Assembly (NCBI GenBank): GCA_026770575.1
Contig: MU657195.1
Coordinates: 28,782-92,781 of the forward strand
Origin: Pelagophyceae sp. CCMP2097
Lineage: Eukaryota > Sar > Pelagophyceae
Length of the DNA stretch: 64,000 nucleotides
Direction of reading: 5' to 3'
Every line of letters begins with the position of its first letter. Position 1 is the stretch's first letter. The notes beneath the pieces are model-generated. The model searched no databases. It saw nothing but the letters and a program-made list of their open reading frames with translations, and was not told the origin of the DNA. Of this stretch, positions 10,530 through 22,036 are shown piece by piece. A program made the translations under genes and the position numbers.

Positions 10530-10905
10530 CCCCAAAAAGGTTTGTCGGGGACCCTTCTCGGGCCCTTTCTCAAGGCCCTTCTTAGGACCCCGGAGGTCCT
10601 GGCGAGCCGCAGCGGCGTCGCAGTCGCTCATCGGCAAGGCGCACTACGGCCACGATGGCGTGCAGATGATCGCGTTCCAGGTATCGCACGGACTCGCGAA
10701 CGACTGCGGGCTGGGCCGGGCTCTGCGCGCTCAAGAACGCCTCCGTCAACGACTCGATCACGATGGACGAGACGATGGGTATCGCGGCGACCCCGAAGAG
10801 AAGCTCGCCGACAAAGCGGTGCGACTCGGCGCGGCCCACAAGATGCACCACTTGGACGAGACGGGCAACTGCAGCGGCGCCGTAAGGAAGCTCACGGACA
10901 CAAAG
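10530..10905 (+). repeat. Dispersed repeat family M, copy 1 (decayed gene fragment)
   Basis: About 370 bp match, in inverted orientation, 47700-48090. The shared part reads as broken protein sequence in more than one frame: QMIAFQVSHGLA, SITMDETMGIAATP and MHHLDETGNC here, against QMIALQVSRGLA, VHAETMAVGCDLEAT and VHHLDKTGNC there. Frame breaks in both copies point to a duplicated, decayed gene fragment. The family is not recognised. Confidence 0.5.
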
Positions 10906-11165
10906 TCCGCGTCTGCGGGTCGTCCGCATCCGCGCCATGTCCGCGTCTGCAAAAACATGGGCGCGTCCGCGTCTGCGCCTCGTCTGCATCTGCGCCGCGT
11001 CCGCGTCTGTCGGGCGTCCGCATCCTTGGAGTGTCTGTGTCCGCTCCGCATCCGCGTCCGCGTCTGCAGGGCGTCCGCATCTGTGCCGCGTCCGCATCTG
11101 TGGATGCTCTGTGTCCGCTCTGCCTCCGCGTCTGCACCGCCTCCGCGTCTGCAGGGCGTCTACAT
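10905..11165 (+). repeat. Minisatellite of CGTCCGCGTCTGC-like units
   Basis: Degenerate 12-15-bp units (cores GCGTCCGCGTCTG, GTCCGCATC) run in tandem. Their translation is a meaningless Ser/Ala/Arg repeat in every frame. It directly follows family M copy 1. A related array lies at 11580-11850. Confidence 0.75.
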
Positions 11166-11579
11166 CCGTAGACTGTCCAAAGGGACCCCGGCGTCGTACG
11201 CAGGTCGTGAAACGCAGCTGCATGCTATAGTCTCGCACCTCGTGCCTTAAGACCTCGCTGCACTCTAAGACGACGCCCTCCTCTCGTCATACAATCGTAC
11301 GTCTCCTGGCCCTGGAGACCCGGTAGAATTGGAAGATAGAAACGGAGGCCCGTGAGATCTTCGAATCTCTATATTTAGGAGCGATAAACTCTGCAGGCGA
11401 CGAGCGCGACGTCAACCCGCGCGCATGCAGCGAGAGCGACGTCGGGTCGTGGGCAGCGAGAAAAAAAACGTCGGGCCGCGCGCATTCGAGCGCGACGTTC
11501 GGCCGCCGAGCTGGGCTGGCAATCTGCCGCTCGAGCGCGCTGCTCGAGCGGCCCATGACGAGAGCCGGGAAGCGCCTCC

Positions 11580-11850
11580 GTTCAACGGGCGTCTGCGTCC
11601 GCCAGGCGTCTGCTGCGTGTCTGCGTCCATCGGGCGTCTGCGTCTGCTGCGTGTCCGCGTCCGTCGGGCGTCTGTGTATGCTGCGTGTCCGCACCCGTCT
11701 GGCGTCGGCGTCTGCAGGGCGCCTGCGTCTGTCGGGCGCCTGCGTCTGCTGCGTGTCTGCGTCCGTCGGGCATCTGCGTCTGCAGGGCGTCCGCGTCCGT
11801 ATCGCGTCCGCGTCCGTCGGGCGCCCGCGTCTGCCCCTTGTCTGCATCCG
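11580..11850 (+). repeat. Minisatellite of GGGCGTCTGCGTCTGC-like units
   Basis: A second array of the same character as 10905-11165, with GTCGGGCGTCTGCGTC and CTGCTGCGTGTCCGCGTC units. It is followed by a 45-bp inverted piece of family M (about 11915-11960), so family M and this minisatellite travel together. The stretches 11166-11579 and 11851-12379 hold no recognised gene. Confidence 0.7.
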
Positions 11851-12379
11851 CACCACCACAGATGCAGACTAGAGCAGACGCAGATGAAATCCGCAAGCCA
11901 TTACAGACAAACGCCCGCGTCCGTGAGCTTCCTTACGGCGCCGTCCTCGTCGAGCTGACGCGCGCGCGTCTCGTCGAAATCGCCCGAGGTTCCTGCAAAC
12001 GTACGCAGGCGGCAGCTCGAGCATCGGCCCTCGATATACGGGACCTCGATATACGGGCTTGGAACCAGAGCCCGCCTTTGGCTCCGGCAGTTCAACAGTC
12101 ACGGGCGCAGCTTGACAGGCTCTTCCGGCTCGAATTTGCACCGACGGCCGCTCAGGCAGTTGTTATCCAACTGCCGAAGCGAGAGATGCAGCGATCTTGG
12201 GGCGCGGGCTGTGACCGTCGATCCGCACTTCGCTCCGGCATGTACGCGGGTCCCGGGGGTGGTACAGGCGCCGGCGCGTGCACTAAATGATGGAGGTAAG
12301 TTCCGCTTTTTGAAACCTGTAGAGTCTAGGAGGGGATAGCCTTTACAAGTGTAGGAGGGGCTGCGCGCCAAATGGTTTT

Positions 12380-12995
12380 GATAGCTGCTCCGAGAAGGCT
12401 TGGGTCCGTTCTCCCTCCGTGGTGGACTTAAGGCCCCATTTTAGACTTGATAAATTCAAAAAAATGGCTCATTGACAATTCCAGGTCCAAAAGAGGAAAG
12501 TTTCCGGAAGTTTGAGATAAGTCGAGCTTTGGTGGCCAGCACCTCAGCTCCCCGGAGTTGCTCGTTGTCACGGGCGACGGACATGGAGAGCCCCAAAGCT
12601 CCTCTTCCGAACGCCCCAGTCTGTGACTATAAAGCTGCTTGCGGAGCTGAGCTACAGGTCGCCAAAGTTCGAGAAAAGGCTAACTTTGAGACCACACAAC
12701 TTTTGACTGCAAGGGTGCTCGTTGTCACGGGCGGCGGATCGAGGTAGAGCCCAGCCCCCTCTAGCCGCTACGGTATATATACCAGGCCCCACAATCACCT
12801 CCAAGGATAATTCCGGTGAATTTTGCCCCCAGCGGGTCATTATCCTTGGAGGTGATTGTTGGGCCCGGTTTATTTACCGCAACGCTAGCGGCCCCCGAAG
12901 TCCGTGACAACGAGCAACCTTGCTGTCGAAAGTTATCATGCTCCAAAGTATTTTTTTTCGCGCAACCCCTCACCAGCAGGGTCGACACCCCCGGA
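12380..12995 (+). repeat. Left arm of a 3.2-kb inverted repeat (family G)
   Basis: This arm matches the reverse complement of 15075-15560 almost base for base over several hundred bases, including CTCGTTGTCACGGGCG and GACTTGATAAATTC blocks. It is longer than its partner because a hairpin element (12779-12885) is inserted. A third partial copy lies at 16690-16815 and a terminal piece flanks family F copy 1 near 8690 and 9386. Confidence 0.75.
12779..12885. mobile_element. Small hairpin element in family G left arm
   Basis: About 107 bp with inverted arms CAATCACCTCCAAGGATAAT and ATTATCCTTGGAGGTGATTG. It is absent from the partner arm at about 15175, where the flanking sequences run together. 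It is a short MITE or palindromic insertion. Confidence 0.65.
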
Positions 12996-13743
12996 AGCGC
13001 TATCACGGAAATCGCCTATCGCACCAACTTAGAATCTCTTGCAGGGGCAACTTTGCACGCGACATCGCAGGGCGAAAACAGGCCCGCAATCGCTTGGTTG
13101 AGTGAATTCCAACTCGTAAAAAGAATAAAGATAAAGATAAAAAGGTGTGATTCAAATCGTATGCTTCCTAAAACGATCGAAAAATATGTCGCGAGGCGAA
13201 TAAGTCCCTGGCGATAGGCGAGAGCCACCCAAAGAAGCCGAAAGGGAGGATTTCTAAGCGCCTCTGTTACCGCGCCTTGAAAGATGGAAGATCTTGCCCC
13301 CGCCTCGCGCATCTGTAGCCGAAATCACCCCTACAACAGCCTCCTCGTCGCTCTCTTTGATTTTGGCTTCCGGGGGGTTGTAAGCAGCACAATCGCCTGG
13401 AGTTCCTACGCGCGATATACACTTCCATAAATTTTCCGGCAACCGCAGGATAGGGCCATACGAGGTTCGCTCGGGTGATACGCCCAGTCTTGACATGGTC
13501 ATTGTGTTTTTTGCCGAGTGCTACAAAATTGGGGCTTAATTTAGTTCCATATCTTCCGCTCGCCGGAGGCCCCAATTTGAGAATGGTCCCCGAAGGAGAT
13601 ACAGGACAGTATGATCGCTTGAAAACCAACTTCGCAAAGCCGAAATTGTAATGGAGTCGGCAGCCTGAGCCACCAACCTTTCCTCTTGTTACAAACATGG
13701 GAAAGTCCCCCTTCTCCTTGAATCAGGTTCGTTGGAAAGGCCC

Positions 13744-14296
13744 TACAATATCGGTAATGACGCCGAGGACTTTCTGTCCATCGCAGTTTTCGTCGGTTGG
13801 AGTTTGGCTCTGTTGGGAGTGATAGAGGACGTCGCGCTGAGTCCCATGATGCCCGGTCCTATAGAAATTGTTTGTTAAAAACGCTCAAACTAAAAATCTG
13901 AACGTCTGTTTTGGCTCGTCTGAAGCGCCACTCGCGGCAATCGTACAGGACCGGGCATATACCACCCCAGTGCGTATGGACACACCCCGTCACATAGCCA
14001 GAATTTCGATTCCTGCGATCCTGCGATGGTCAACCGGGCCCGAACCTTCGCAATACGGAGGCAAAATCAGTTCAAAATCAAGGCAAGGAGGCAAATAAAG
14101 ATTTTATCAAGTCCAAAATATTTGGGGGAAACGCTTGTTCACGCCCTTGCAAGGCGCCCTCCTCGAGGCTGATCATGTCACGGACACCCCGGGGGGCAGG
14201 GAGGCCCATAGCGACCACGCCCACCCCCGCAGGCGGCCTCTTGGAGGCACAAACTTGCGCCCATTGAGATCGGCTTTATCGCCGATACCCCTTGTA
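13744..14296 (-). mobile_element. TIR element family P, copy 2 (inverted)
   Basis: Reverse-oriented copy of 6705-7261. Its right end keeps the intact CCGATACCCCTTGTA. The other end has lost about five bases (TACAATATCGG instead of TACAAGGGGTATCGG). Interior differences are scattered substitutions and small indels. The flanking stretches 12996-13743 and 14297-14849 show no recognised gene. Confidence 0.75.
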
Positions 14297-14849
14297 TATG
14301 AATCATCTCCTTTTTTGAACATTTATACACGTCGGGGCTTTGGTCCACTTGCCTCTTCGTGGGCGCATTTTGTGCTTTCAAGCTCCCTGATTGGCCGATT
14401 CCAATTCAAATCGGGGATTCGATTCAAATATGATGAGCTTCCTACAATGCCCTCTAAGAAATCAGAGCGCCAAAATTTCCTTTTAGCAGGAAGGAGCGAG
14501 ACGGAACGCCTACGCGACGCCGCCTGTTGATACTTGATTCGTTGACACCCGGAAATCCGGGGGTACGCAACTAGGACGCACTTACGCGATTTTTTGGGAG
14601 TATTTTGAAGTAGTGGAACGGGCGGGCTACAGAGGTCTAGAGGTGAAGAATGGTAAAACATGGCAAAAAAAGCTGAGCACCCGGAGTTCCGGCGTGGTCA
14701 CCCACCGTCGTACTAACCAGGCTCGAGCCGCTTAGCTTCACTGAGCTGCGACATTCGCCGCCGTTTCTCGAGAGTCGCCAGATCGCCAATGAGGGCCGTT
14801 AAATTAACGGCCGGAATCGTATTTTCTTTTAAATAAATTTGCCGATGTC

Positions 14850-15055
14850 GCACCGATGTCGCACCGGTGCCGCAGAGTGTCGCAGAGTGTCGCGCCGGTT
14901 CCGCAGAGTGTCGCATAGGTGCCGCAAAGTGTCGCATAGGTGCCGCAGAGTGTCGCACCGGTGCCGCAGAGTGTCGCAGAGTGTCGCAGAGTTTCGCAGA
15001 GTTTCGCAGAGTTTCGCCGACAGTCGGTAACTGTCGCAGCGTGTCGCGGCACTTC
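14850..15055 (+). repeat. Tandem array of GCAGAGTGTC-like units
   Basis: About 200 bp of 10-bp and 18-bp units (GTCGCAGAGT, GTCGCACCGGTGCCGCAGAG). The unit is shared with 7347-7440 and 7671-7760. It ends directly at the start of the right arm of the family G inverted repeat. Confidence 0.75.
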
Positions 15056-15074
15056 GGCGAGTTGCCTCTAGAGT

Positions 15075-15560
15075 GGGATTTTCTTTCTATGAGGGGTTGC
15101 GCGAAAAAAGTAATACTTTGGAGCATGATAGCTTTCGACTGCAAGGTTGCTCGTTGTCACGGACTTCGGGGACCGCGAGAGGGGGCTGGGCTCTACCTCG
15201 ATCCGTCGCCCGTGACAACGAGCACCCTTGCAGTCAAAGTTGTGTGGTCTCAAAGTTGGCCTTTTCTCGAACTTTGGCAACCTGTAGCTCAGCTCCGCAA
15301 GCAGCTTTATAGTCACAGACTGGGGCGTTCGGAAGAGGAGCTTTGGGGCTCTCCATGTCCGTCGCCCATGACAACGAGCAACCCCGGAGAGCTGAGGTGC
15401 TGGCCACCAAAGTTCGACTTTCCGGAAACTTTCCTCTTTTGGACCTGGAATTGTCAATGAGCCATTTTTTTGAATTTATCAAGTCTAAAATGGGGCCTTA
15501 AGTCCACCACGGAGGGAGAACGGACCCAAGCCTTCTCGGAGCGGCTATCAAAAACATTGG
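15075..15560 (-). repeat. Right arm of the family G inverted repeat
   Basis: Reverse complement of 12380-12995 without the hairpin insert. The outer end reads into CCTTCTCGGAGCGGCTATC, mirrored at about 12380-12400. The arms are about 2.1 kb apart. Confidence 0.75.
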
Positions 15561-16831
15561 GCCGCGCATCTCCTGTAGGCTGCCACAATCGATCCGCTGA
15601 ACGGACCGAAAGTGGTGTGTGTTTACGTTCTTACTCTCCCCTTCTCTCTCTCTCCTTTCTTCTTGCGGGTCCCGGAACAGTCCACATAACAGCACGCCCG
15701 CGCTCCTCGCGCTGCCGTCATAATTGGCTTGGAGTCTGGCCACGCGCGGTTGGGGCCCTCGTTGATAGGCTTGCACAAGGGTTTTTGAAGCGCACGCCTC
15801 TATCGTATACATTGGGTCGGCAAAGTTGGTTGCTTGGCAGCGTGAGAACTTTGCATTCCTGCCCGGGAAGTGGGCAGTTTTAGGGCAGGGCGGTCGCTCA
15901 CCATGTGTTGCGTCGATCCGCGCCGGAATTGTCCACTTCCCACGACGCGTTTGCAAATGGGACTCCATACAAACACAGCCACGCCCGTTCTCCTTCCCCT
16001 GCAGCCGGAATCATCTAGGAACTTGGCCACGTGCGGTCATGGTCCCCGTGTATGGGGGCGCAAAAGTGCTTTCGATCTGCGCGCCTCTATCAGCCCTAAC
16101 CTGGCCGACACAGATGATATTTTGGCGAGTGATAAAAAGTGCCTGGACTTGAGCAGTTCTGGGTCAGATACGTCTTACTTCGTGCGTTGAATCGAACCCC
16201 GCCCTAACTGCCCACTTCCCTTCACTTCCCATCGCGCGTCGTTTTAAGAATTTATTAAATCCAAAAAGCCCTCTTATTGACATTCTACACAGAAATCCCT
16301 CTCGGTTTGCCCCTTCCGGAAGGACAAGCTAGCTTCACCGCAAACGACGCAGGCAGCCCCCAGTAGTAAGCGCTGATGACGGGCGAGACGACGCCGAGGC
16401 GGGCGTCGCGGCCGGCCCCGAGGGCGACCGCAGCGGCGCGGTCGTTGTCGCAAACAGCGCCGGGAGCGCAGCGGTCCCGACCTCCTCAGGCTCATTTTTC
16501 GAGCCGCGCGGTCTCCGCGCCGGTCGTTTGCGCGCTGGGCCCTCCCAGCCCCTTCAGGTCGTCCATGGCGCCGCTCAACGGGTCCATGGGACGCGCATGC
16601 GCGGCGCGTCACGCGCGTTCAAAAAAAGCCCCTTTCAGGTGAGACCAAGAGCAACCTTTTCGTAAACACACACCACAAAATGACCGTTCAACGGATCAGT
16701 TGTGACAACCTATCTCAAACTTCCGGAAACTTTCCTCTTTTGGACCTGGAATTGTCAATAAGCCATTTTTGAAATTTATCAAGTCTAAAATGGGGCCTTA
16801 AGTCCACCACGGAACGATTCAATACTTCTCG
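15561..16831. other. No recognised gene; partial family G repeat
   Basis: A minus-strand stretch around 16310-16460 reads as a plausible membrane-like peptide (VVSPVISAYYWGLPASFAVKL), but it is short, has no start and matches no family I recognise. Positions 16690-16815 are a partial copy of the family G arm, interrupted by the insertion of family A at 16832. Confidence 0.35.
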
Positions 16832-17531
16832 TAGACCCGCTTTTCAAAATCACGATTCTCGAATTGAGACAAACTGTTTGATGGAGTCGACGCGTCTCGA
16901 CGCGAGCTTTCACGATCCGTCAACTTTAGCTCCGCGGGCGGGGTCCGCGCTGAGATACTCGCGCCCAAAGTTTAACGGAATGTCGTTTTAAATTTTGGCA
17001 ATTTGACTTTGGAACATGCGTGCAGTACTTAAGATTTGATATGAACCTCCCGAGGCGCGATTATCGAGCGCAGCGAGCCAAGTTTCGCCCAAACGAACGC
17101 ACAAAAGTGGGGCTGCCGAGCCTAGGCCCGACGGCCTCCCCCGAGCCGCCAGGCGAGGTCCGGCGGCGGCGCGCGCACGCACGATACCTCCCGACCACGG
17201 AACCGGCTTCATATCGGAGCACACCGACCGCATCGCGAAGTTAGAGCGCTTCAGGCAAGACCATTTTCGGACACACCGAAAACAGCCCGCGCGCCTCCAG
17301 GGGAAAGGAGGCTCGCGGTTCCGGGGTATAGGCGTCGTGGCGCGTCCATCGCGACACTCCTGACCCCAGGGGGACGTCGGTGCGCGGCGGGGCGGTGCCT
17401 CCGAGGTCGTAGTTTGAGAGGAAAAGCGGATATGTATCCGGTAATCGGATATGTATCCGGTAAGGCCTTTAACACGAGCGGCGTTTTTTATTTCGGCGAT
17501 TTCGGCTCGCTGCGCTCGAAAAGCGGGTCTA
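16832..17531 (+). mobile_element. TIR element family A, copy 2
   Basis: A 700-bp element with ends TAGACCCGCTTTT and AAAAGCGGGTCTA and a perfect 7-bp flanking duplication CTTCTCG (16825-16831 and 17532-17538). Sequence is close to the copies at 50984 and 52113. No coding capacity for a transposase is visible. Confidence 0.9.
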
Positions 17532-17800
17532 CTTCTCGGAACGTTTACTAAATCAGGGCCGGCGGCCAGCATGGTGTACTCCGCATCTGCACTTCTTTCC
17601 CGGGATATAAATGGGCCCGGTAATCAACTTTCACCTCACTAAAACATTGGGCCGCGCAACCCTGGATTTTCTTTGGAAAACCCTTCTGCGCTGCGGCACG
17701 CGCGCGCGGCGCCGGAGCGCGCGGCTCCACGCGGGCGGTGGTCCCCGGGGCGCATACACTTCAGCGCCGCGGAGAGCGCCGTGAGCCGCTTGCGAACATC

Positions 17801-19035
17801 ATGACGTCGCCGCCGGCACGCGCCGCGGCGCGGTTGGTCCGGTCAATCGACTCGTTGACGTTTGCGTTGTTCGCTCTCATGGGCCCGCCGTCGCTCATCG
17901 TCGCGGGCCTCGTGCTCTCGGCGCCGCGGACGCCGCGCTGGAGCGAGATTGTCGCCCTGGTGCTGGTCCACGCGCTCACAACGCTCAATGTCGTGCTGCC
18001 AGTGGCCGTCGTATTATTCAACGGCTTCTTCACACAAAGGCCCACGAACCAGCTCGTCCAGCTGTGCGCGGTGCACTTTGTTTGGAACGCGCACGTCATG
18101 GGCCATACCGTGATGCACCCGCAACCGCGTACCGTTTTCGGCAAACCGGCACAGGGAAATCGTCTCTCGCGGAGGCATGAGCGTTGGAGTTTATATACCG
18201 AGAAGATTGTCGAAAGTGGGAGCCCGTCCGAGGCGCACCTGCGGGTCGCTCCCACGGTGGCTCGTTGCGAAAGGTGCCTCACGCGCGATCATCCGTCACA
18301 CGATCCTCGCCTTTTGCCAGGTGTTTGCCGTTCCTCGTCCACAAGTATGCCTCCCATGGCATCACGCACGCCGAGGTAGTCTACGACGTGGCCACGTTTT
18401 GGATGTTTGTGGCCTGGCCGCTGCAGTTGTCGACGGGCGTGCTCAAGGCGGTGGTGGCTCGGAAGCAGCAGCGTTTCGACTGGAAGCATAGGGCGCTCCT
18501 CGGAGTCGCCCTCATCAACATTACTCTGTTCTACGCCGTGGGCACGTACTACGTGCGACCGAAGACGTTCCGCGTGCATGTGGCGTGCACGATGGCGTTT
18601 TACGGCTACGGGATTTCTTCCATGCTCCCGGCCAGCCCGCAGGGCGACGGGCCCGAAATCACAGGCGCCCGAGAGTGGCCCGCCTTGAAGCTCTGGCTGC
18701 GGCCCTTCCTCTGGGAGCCCATCCGAGAGTACATGCAGATGCGCATCATCCTCGACGCCGGCTCCGCGCCGGACGCGGTGTCGGCGGCACGAAGCGCGTC
18801 GCAAGTCGATTTGCTGAAATTGGCGGCCGCTGCCACCAAGAGCCATGCCGACGCAAAGAGTCGCGCCGTCGCTGCGCGCCTCGACGCCGCAGAGGCGCAC
18901 GTCGTCGCCGCGCTCGCAGAGCTCGGCGCGCTCGCAGACGCCACGCACGGACGCCGCGTCGACGACGCCGGTCGGGAAGCCTTGCGAATCGATGTTTTCG
19001 ATGCCAGCGTCGTGCCTTTGGACCGTCGTGCCTAG
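17801..19035 (+). CDS. Multi-pass membrane protein with DGAT2-like N-terminal half
   Basis: ATG at 17801 opens a frame with two or three hydrophobic helices (LTFALFALMGPPSLIVAGLV, IVALVLVHALTTLNVVLPVA). The frame changes before about 18330, so an intron of uncertain bounds lies in 18100-18320. The second exon, ending at 19035, has more helices (VATFWMFVAWPLQL, ALLGVALINITLFYAVGTYY). It then carries a segment near 18645-18765 (GAREWPALKLWLRPFLWEPI followed by REYMQMRIILD) that resembles the W-x-x-W...DYF region just before the HPHG motif of type-2 diacylglycerol acyltransferases. No HPHG follows: the frame runs into an Ala-rich helical tail and stops. The DGAT2 C-terminal half resumes at 20824. 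I infer these may be parts of one gene broken by the array between them; an independent, unrecognised membrane protein is the alternative. Confidence 0.5.
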
Positions 19036-19359
19036 GCCCGAGGTGCACCGTATCGCCGACGCTCTGCGCGAGTCTGTTCGTCTGCTGGAGCGGCGGAGCG
19101 AGGCGACGCGGCGCGGGGCGGACGGCGCGCTCCGGGACGGTGAGGCGGCTCTCTTCGGGTTCCACGTAATTGCCAGTGCCGACTGTCGGAATACCGGCAC
19201 GGTGACCGAGGCTTGAACGGCAGCGGGGGCGCGACGTGCACGTCGTTGAACACTTTGCTGAGCCGCCGCGTGGGACGTTGGGCCATGGGATTCATACTCT
19301 CCCGTATGGGCTTTCCCCTATGGGATACCATACCGGCTCATGGGTGCGAGGCTCGAGCC

Positions 19360-20680
19360 CGTGCGAGACCATCCTTGCCCGGGTCCCTGAAAAGCCCTCT
19401 GGACGGGCCCTTGCGAGGCGACGGTCACTTGCGAGGCCTCTGCAAAGTCGCCTGCGAGGCCTCTTTGACGAGCCCTTGCAAGCTTCCACGCAGGGTTCCT
19501 TGCAAGGGACCAGGCCCTTGCAGGGTCCTTCAAAGCTCCTCTCGCGGGCCAGTTCCTCACAAGGGCCCTCTGTACGGGCCCTTTGAGGGCCCCTCTCTGT
19601 GGTTCTGACGGTCCCTACAATTGTAGTGCGGTCCGAGGGCGGGCCTCTTGCACGATGCGCTCCGAGGCCCCTGGTACGGGCCCTTGCAACGTCTCGGGGT
19701 TCCCTGCAAGGCCCTCGGCACGGTCCCTTGCACGGGCCCAGGCCTCTTGCACGGGCCCTGAAGAGGCCTCGCTGGCGGTCCGTTCCAAGACCCCTTCTGG
19801 ACGGCTCCTCGCAAGCTCCCTCGCAAGACTCATCGCACGGGCCATGGGCAACCACTCCTGTATGGTCCCCTGCAAGACCGTGCGCGGGTCCTTGCGAGGC
19901 CCCTCTTTTCCTGGAAACGGCTTTTCCCCCGTCTTGGTCGTCGAGCCGGGGGCTCGAAGAAGCGTTTCGAGCAGAAAGAGGCCCGGAGGAGGCTCTTGGG
20001 ACACTCCCCTCGCGAGGCTCCTTGCACGGGCCTTGCGCGGTCCCTCGTACGGCCTCTTTCCGCGGGTACTTGCAAAGCCTCTCGCACGGTCTCTTGTGAA
20101 GGCCCCTCATAAGGGTCCTTGCACGGTCCCTTCAAGGCCCCTCGCACGTGCCCTTGCACGACCTCTTGCGCGGTCTCTTGTGAAGGCCCCTTGGACGGGC
20201 CCTGGCAAGGCCCCTCGCACGGGCCGTGTTTCTGAAAGGTGAACATCCCCTCATGGGCCAGAGCCTGGAGGACAGGCCGGAGAAGGCTCCCCTTGGAAAC
20301 GCAGGTCCTTGCAAGGCGCCTCGCCCTCGCAAGGACCCCGAGGAGGCCACAGGCCCTTGCAAGGCGCCTCGCACGGTTCCTTGCACGGTCTTTTCAAGGC
20401 CCTCGCACTTCTCATCTGCGGTTCTGTGGCCTCCTCAGCGGCTACTCGTCTGGTCCGAGGGCGGGCCCTCTCACAGTCCCCTGCAAGGCCCTCCGCAACG
20501 GCCCGTGCAAGGCCCCTCGAAACGGGCCCTTGCACGGGTCCGTGCAAGAGGCCTCTGGACGGTCCGTTCCAAGACCCCCTTCTGTTCATCCCTCGCCCTC
20601 GCGCGGCTCCTCGTACGGGCCCGTGCAAGGCCAGGATGGGTGCGCCCTGAAAGCCCCTTATGAATCGCCAAAGTTCACAG
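19360..20680 (+). repeat. Degenerate array of TTGCAAGGCCCCTCGCACGG-like units
   Basis: About 1.3 kb built from 15-20-bp units mixing CCCTTGCAAGG, CCTCGCACGGG and GGGCCCTTG. Both strands are open for long stretches, giving spurious reading frames. It lies between the two DGAT2-like pieces. A CAGCGGGGGCGCG motif occurs just outside both edges (about 19217 and 20679). It resembles the arrays in the PEPC introns. Confidence 0.8.
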
Positions 20681-20823
20681 CGGGGGCGCGTATGCGTCCC
20701 ATACAGTCGTATGGGATGCAACCGATGGGCTCACAGGATCCCACATGGGGTCGATGCCCGGGAAACCGCCAGGGTACAATACACCCATAGGTCCACGGTA
20801 TTATACCTTTTAACGCGGGTATT

Positions 20824-22036
20824 ATGACTTACGTCGAAGAATGGCAGGCTTTGCTGCCTGCGCAGCACATCGTCTTGGCAACGGACGCGTTTACGCACAG
20901 CATCGTTTGGATGCGTGATATCGGCCAATGGCTCGGGGCAAGGGAGTGCACTTCTGTGCTTACCAGCGTCGTGTGTGTCATGTCATGAGAATCACAGCAT
21001 GTCCAGTCCCGGGGGACCTTCTCCTGGCCTCGTTGTTGGAACCCGCCGAGGTCGGAAACCCGGACCGTCAAAGGTACACGGTGTAGAGCATCACACACGG
21101 GGAAGAGGCCAAGTCGTGCGGCACGCGCGTGCCGCAAGTAGGCCTGCATTGGCAAGACGCTCGACGGCGGGACTTCAATCTTGCTCGTCCCGGGCGGCCA
21201 GGCCGAGATCTTCAACGCGCAGAGTTGGGGAACGACGGTGGCCGTGCACAAATCGCACAAGGGTGCGTGGGTCTTTCTGCGCCAGAGTGCCAACCCCGCG
21301 TCTCGTGGCCCGGCAACCCCGATCCGATAGGGTTCATCAAACTCGCCTTACGGCACCGCGCCAGACTCGTGCCAGTCTTCTCCTTTGGGTGCGTGTGGCC
21401 GTGGTCTCTCTCGCGATGCACGAGCGCCTTGCCCTAAAGCGCCTCTGCAGGGAGTGGGAGATGATGGACAACATCTCCCTGCCCTGGCTGCAGCGGCATT
21501 CTCGGAAATTGCTCGGGTTCCCGTTCCCGTTCCTCCCGTACGGGCGCTTTTGGCTGCCGCTGCCAAGAAGACCGCCCCACGGCATCACAATCGTCGTCGG
21601 CCGGCCGGTGAGTTCGTCGAGAGGTCGGGGTGTTCATTTTCATCCCGGCGAGCCGTCGGACTCGATGCTCGCAGATGGATTGAGATTCTGAGATTCTACA
21701 GACCGAACCGAGATTCTACGGACCGAACCGCAGGTCGACGTCGAGTACACGCAAGTGGACGACTCGGCGGTTGATCGGTGCCACGCCAAATACTTTGACG
21801 CGCTCCACGACCTTTTCGAGCGCCACAAGACACAGGCCGGCTACCCCGTGAGGCGTCGTCGCCTCGGAAAGGCCACTTTTTCAGAAAACCCGCACGCTCA
21901 GGACCACACCATAAACTTCCTCGGCGATCCCGAGCGGCGCCCCGCGGTTGCGCCTCCGCCGGAAAGCGCCGCCAAAATGACGAGCGCGAAGCCGCGCGCG
22001 GCCAAGGCGCGCGGCGCGAAACCCAAGAGGTCCTGA
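20824..22036 (+). CDS. Diacylglycerol acyltransferase type 2 (DGAT2), C-terminal part
   Basis: DGAT2 transfers an acyl group from acyl-CoA to diacylglycerol at the ER to make storage triacylglycerol. Exons are 20824 to about 20965, 21142-21262, 21331-21388, 21451-21607 and 21734-22036. Introns of 68, 62 and 126 bp join in phase with donors GTGCGT, GTGCGT and GTGAGT. In order the product shows the LATDAFTHSIVWMRDIGQWL helix, LLVPGGQAEIF, HKGFIKLALRHRARLVPVFSFGE (read across two junctions), a proline-rich loop, ITIVVGRP, and VDRCHAKYFDALHDLFERHK, which match the second half of DGAT2 in sequence and order. The N-terminal half with the catalytic HPHG is missing from the 1.8 kb upstream, which is a degenerate array. 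The gene is therefore truncated, or its 5' exons are displaced to about 18.4-18.8 kb. The tail is Lys/Ala-rich. Confidence 0.85.

Noticed and set aside
10905..11850. CRISPR-like array of regularly spaced repeats
   Set aside because: Units are tandem, degenerate and without unique spacers, and the genome is eukaryotic; these are minisatellites.
16274..16612. Cys-rich minus-strand frame (CVVC...CVEC) as a zinc-finger gene
   Set aside because: Only two CxxC pairs occur, in a frame that competes with a more protein-like reading of the same bases; there is no start or extended similarity.
18289..19200. A 303-codon minus-strand frame
   Set aside because: It is a shadow of the membrane protein exon, with no hydrophobic or domain structure of its own.
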